Source: Coniochaeta sp. PMI_546 (lineage: Eukaryota > Ascomycota > Sordariomycetes > Coniochaetales > Coniochaetaceae). From it: a stretch of 64,000 nt of DNA. The notes under the pieces were generated by a model. The model was not told the DNA's origin, ran no database searches, and was given only the letters and a program-made list of their open reading frames with translations. Location of the stretch: contig MU271144.1 in assembly GCA_021432605.1 (NCBI GenBank), forward strand, positions 2,476,606 through 2,540,605, given 5' to 3'. Shown here piece by piece: positions 63,164 through 64,000 of this stretch. A program made the translations under genes and the position numbers. Within the stretch, counting starts at the first letter, position 1, and the number at the start of each line of letters is the position of its first letter.

Positions 63164-64000
63164 TCAAATATCAACCACGATCGCCGGTCTTTTGTCGCGG
63201 CTGTCGTCGTCCCCCACTGCAGCATTCACGAGAGTTGTTGTCTGGGCCAACGTGTCAGGTCGTCGTGGAAGAAGAAGAGCATCCCACAGCCAGTTCAGGA
63301 CTAGATATAAAGCCATGACTACCACCGCCCAGAGGCCCTTCTGACCCATCATGACCCTGTCATACGACGCCTCAAAGGCGTCATAAGCGATGTCCTGCCG
63401 GCCATAGCCGGAGTGAATATGACCAAAGACGACGAGCCGTGGACGGCGGCGCCAAATCTCACCCAAGAGATGCGGACATCCCTTGCCTTGGAGGTCGAGA
63501 TGCCCCTTCGGCGGTCCGTGGGTCAGGAGAATGTCCGTGCCTGCCGGAACGCTGTCGGTCCAAACATCGCGGATGGGGGGATACTGGAACGCCCAGGTCC
63601 CGAACTGCCCCGTCCATGGCGAGCCGTAGACGCCGAGGGAGCGACCGCCTGGAAAGTCTAACTTGACTGAAGAGTTGTTGAGGTAGATGACATCTCCCCA
63701 ATCGAGGTCGCTCCGGGACATCCCCTCGCCTTCGTATATGCGGTCCGGAAATCGGGCGACGTAGTCTGGATCCAGCAGAATGTCGTGATTGCCGGCTATC
63801 ACGATCTTGTACCTGTGGGGTAGCGTCTGCAGCCAGTTCAGCTGCGACTGTATTTCCTCAAAGGAGCCCTTGATGGTCAGGTCTCCGGCGTGAAGCAGCA
63901 CATCGCCGTCGGGCACATTAGGCCGTCTGCAGTGGGTGTCCGATATGCAGACGACAGATATAGAAGACGCCGAGTTTGGTAGAGGCAGCGAGTGAGTCGG
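63164..64000 (-). CDS. Calcineurin-like metallophosphoesterase, 5' end outside the window
   Basis: The frame is open to the window edge, giving 278 residues of an incomplete protein. All metallophosphoesterase blocks are present in order: SVVCISDTHCRRP, LLHAGDLT, IVIAGNHDILLD, LLTHGPPKGH and VVFGHIHSGYG. These supply the Asp, His and Asn ligands of a two-metal centre. A GTG 28 codons into the frame is not the true start. After the domain a hydrophobic segment (LWAVVVMALYLVLNWLW) predicts one C-terminal membrane helix, so the enzyme may be membrane-anchored. This fungal subgroup resembles the UPF0046/MPPED-like phosphoesterases. The substrate is unknown. Confidence 0.88.
   Translation of the reverse strand, partial: PTHSLPLPNSASSISVVCISDTHCRRPNVPDGDVLLHAGDLTIKGSFEEIQSQLNWLQTLPHRYKIVIAGNHDILLDPDYVARFPDRIYEGEGMSRSDLDWGDVIYLNNSSVKLDFPGGRSLGVYGSPWTGQFGTWAFQYPPIRDVWTDSVPAGTDILLTHGPPKGHLDLQGKGCPHLLGEIWRRRPRLVVFGHIHSGYGRQDIAYDAFEASYDRVMMGQKGLWAVVVMALYLVLNWLWDALLLPRRPDTLAQTTTLVNAAVGDDDSRDKRPAIVVDI

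Noticed and set aside
1-64000. CRISPR arrays, tRNA or rRNA genes and bacterial-type operons
   Set aside because: None was recognised. The window is eukaryotic, and a proper tRNA scan was not possible by eye.

Overview
The window is nuclear DNA of a filamentous ascomycete (Pezizomycotina). The evidence is short GT-AG introns of about 47-71 bp with CTAAC/CTGAC-like branch sites, fungus-specific families (Zn2Cys6 factor, HET, Clr5, FunK1, NACHT-propeller NLR, FAR1, AsaB-like, DUF4267), and an AT-rich island that looks RIP-mutated. A Sordariomycete-like or similar plant- or litter-associated fungus fits, but the genus cannot be told from this sequence.

Layout. 1-16 kb is gene-poor accessory sequence. 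It holds a two-exon unknown gene (0.2-1.15 kb), a purine-rich minisatellite (2.38-2.77 kb), a 41-bp tandem repeat (4.25 kb), eroded coding traces (5.35-6.14 kb), and a SET-domain gene with one apparent frameshift (6.6-8.1 kb). Next come a 158-bp tandem duplication in the promoter of a 68-codon secreted helical protein (8.4-9.1 kb), an AT-rich RIP-like island (9.64-10.2 kb) and a small tail-anchored PPPY protein (11.0-11.4 kb). 16-25 kb holds a secreted Cys-rich protein, a FunK1-family pseudogene, a secreted class 3 lipase and a FAR1-type regulator with polyglutamine. 25-33 kb holds a DHA1 MFS transporter and a 1,670-codon SesB-hydrolase/NACHT/propeller NLR-type gene.

33-50 kb is gene-dense: a ketosamine-kinase-like protein lacking its usual catalytic Asp, a disordered hydrophilic protein, a methyltransferase, a secreted GH43 glycosidase, a second MFS transporter, a DUF4267 membrane protein with a T13A15 tract before its start, a HET protein, an unknown membrane protein, a Clr5 protein and an AsaB-like oxidoreductase. 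51.6-52.8 kb is a Thr-rich secreted wall protein.

54.0-62.5 kb looks like a compact catabolic cluster built of two divergent pairs: aldehyde dehydrogenase with a Zn2Cys6 factor, and a sugar-type MFS transporter with a ThDP-dependent 2-oxo-acid decarboxylase-like enzyme. A simple reading is import of an acid, decarboxylation of its 2-oxo form to an aldehyde, and oxidation of the aldehyde to a carboxylate, under a dedicated regulator and carbon-catabolite control. The substrate is unknown. The window ends inside a calcineurin-like phosphoesterase gene.

All intron and product calls were made by eye from reading frames and splice signals. No alignment or database search was run.
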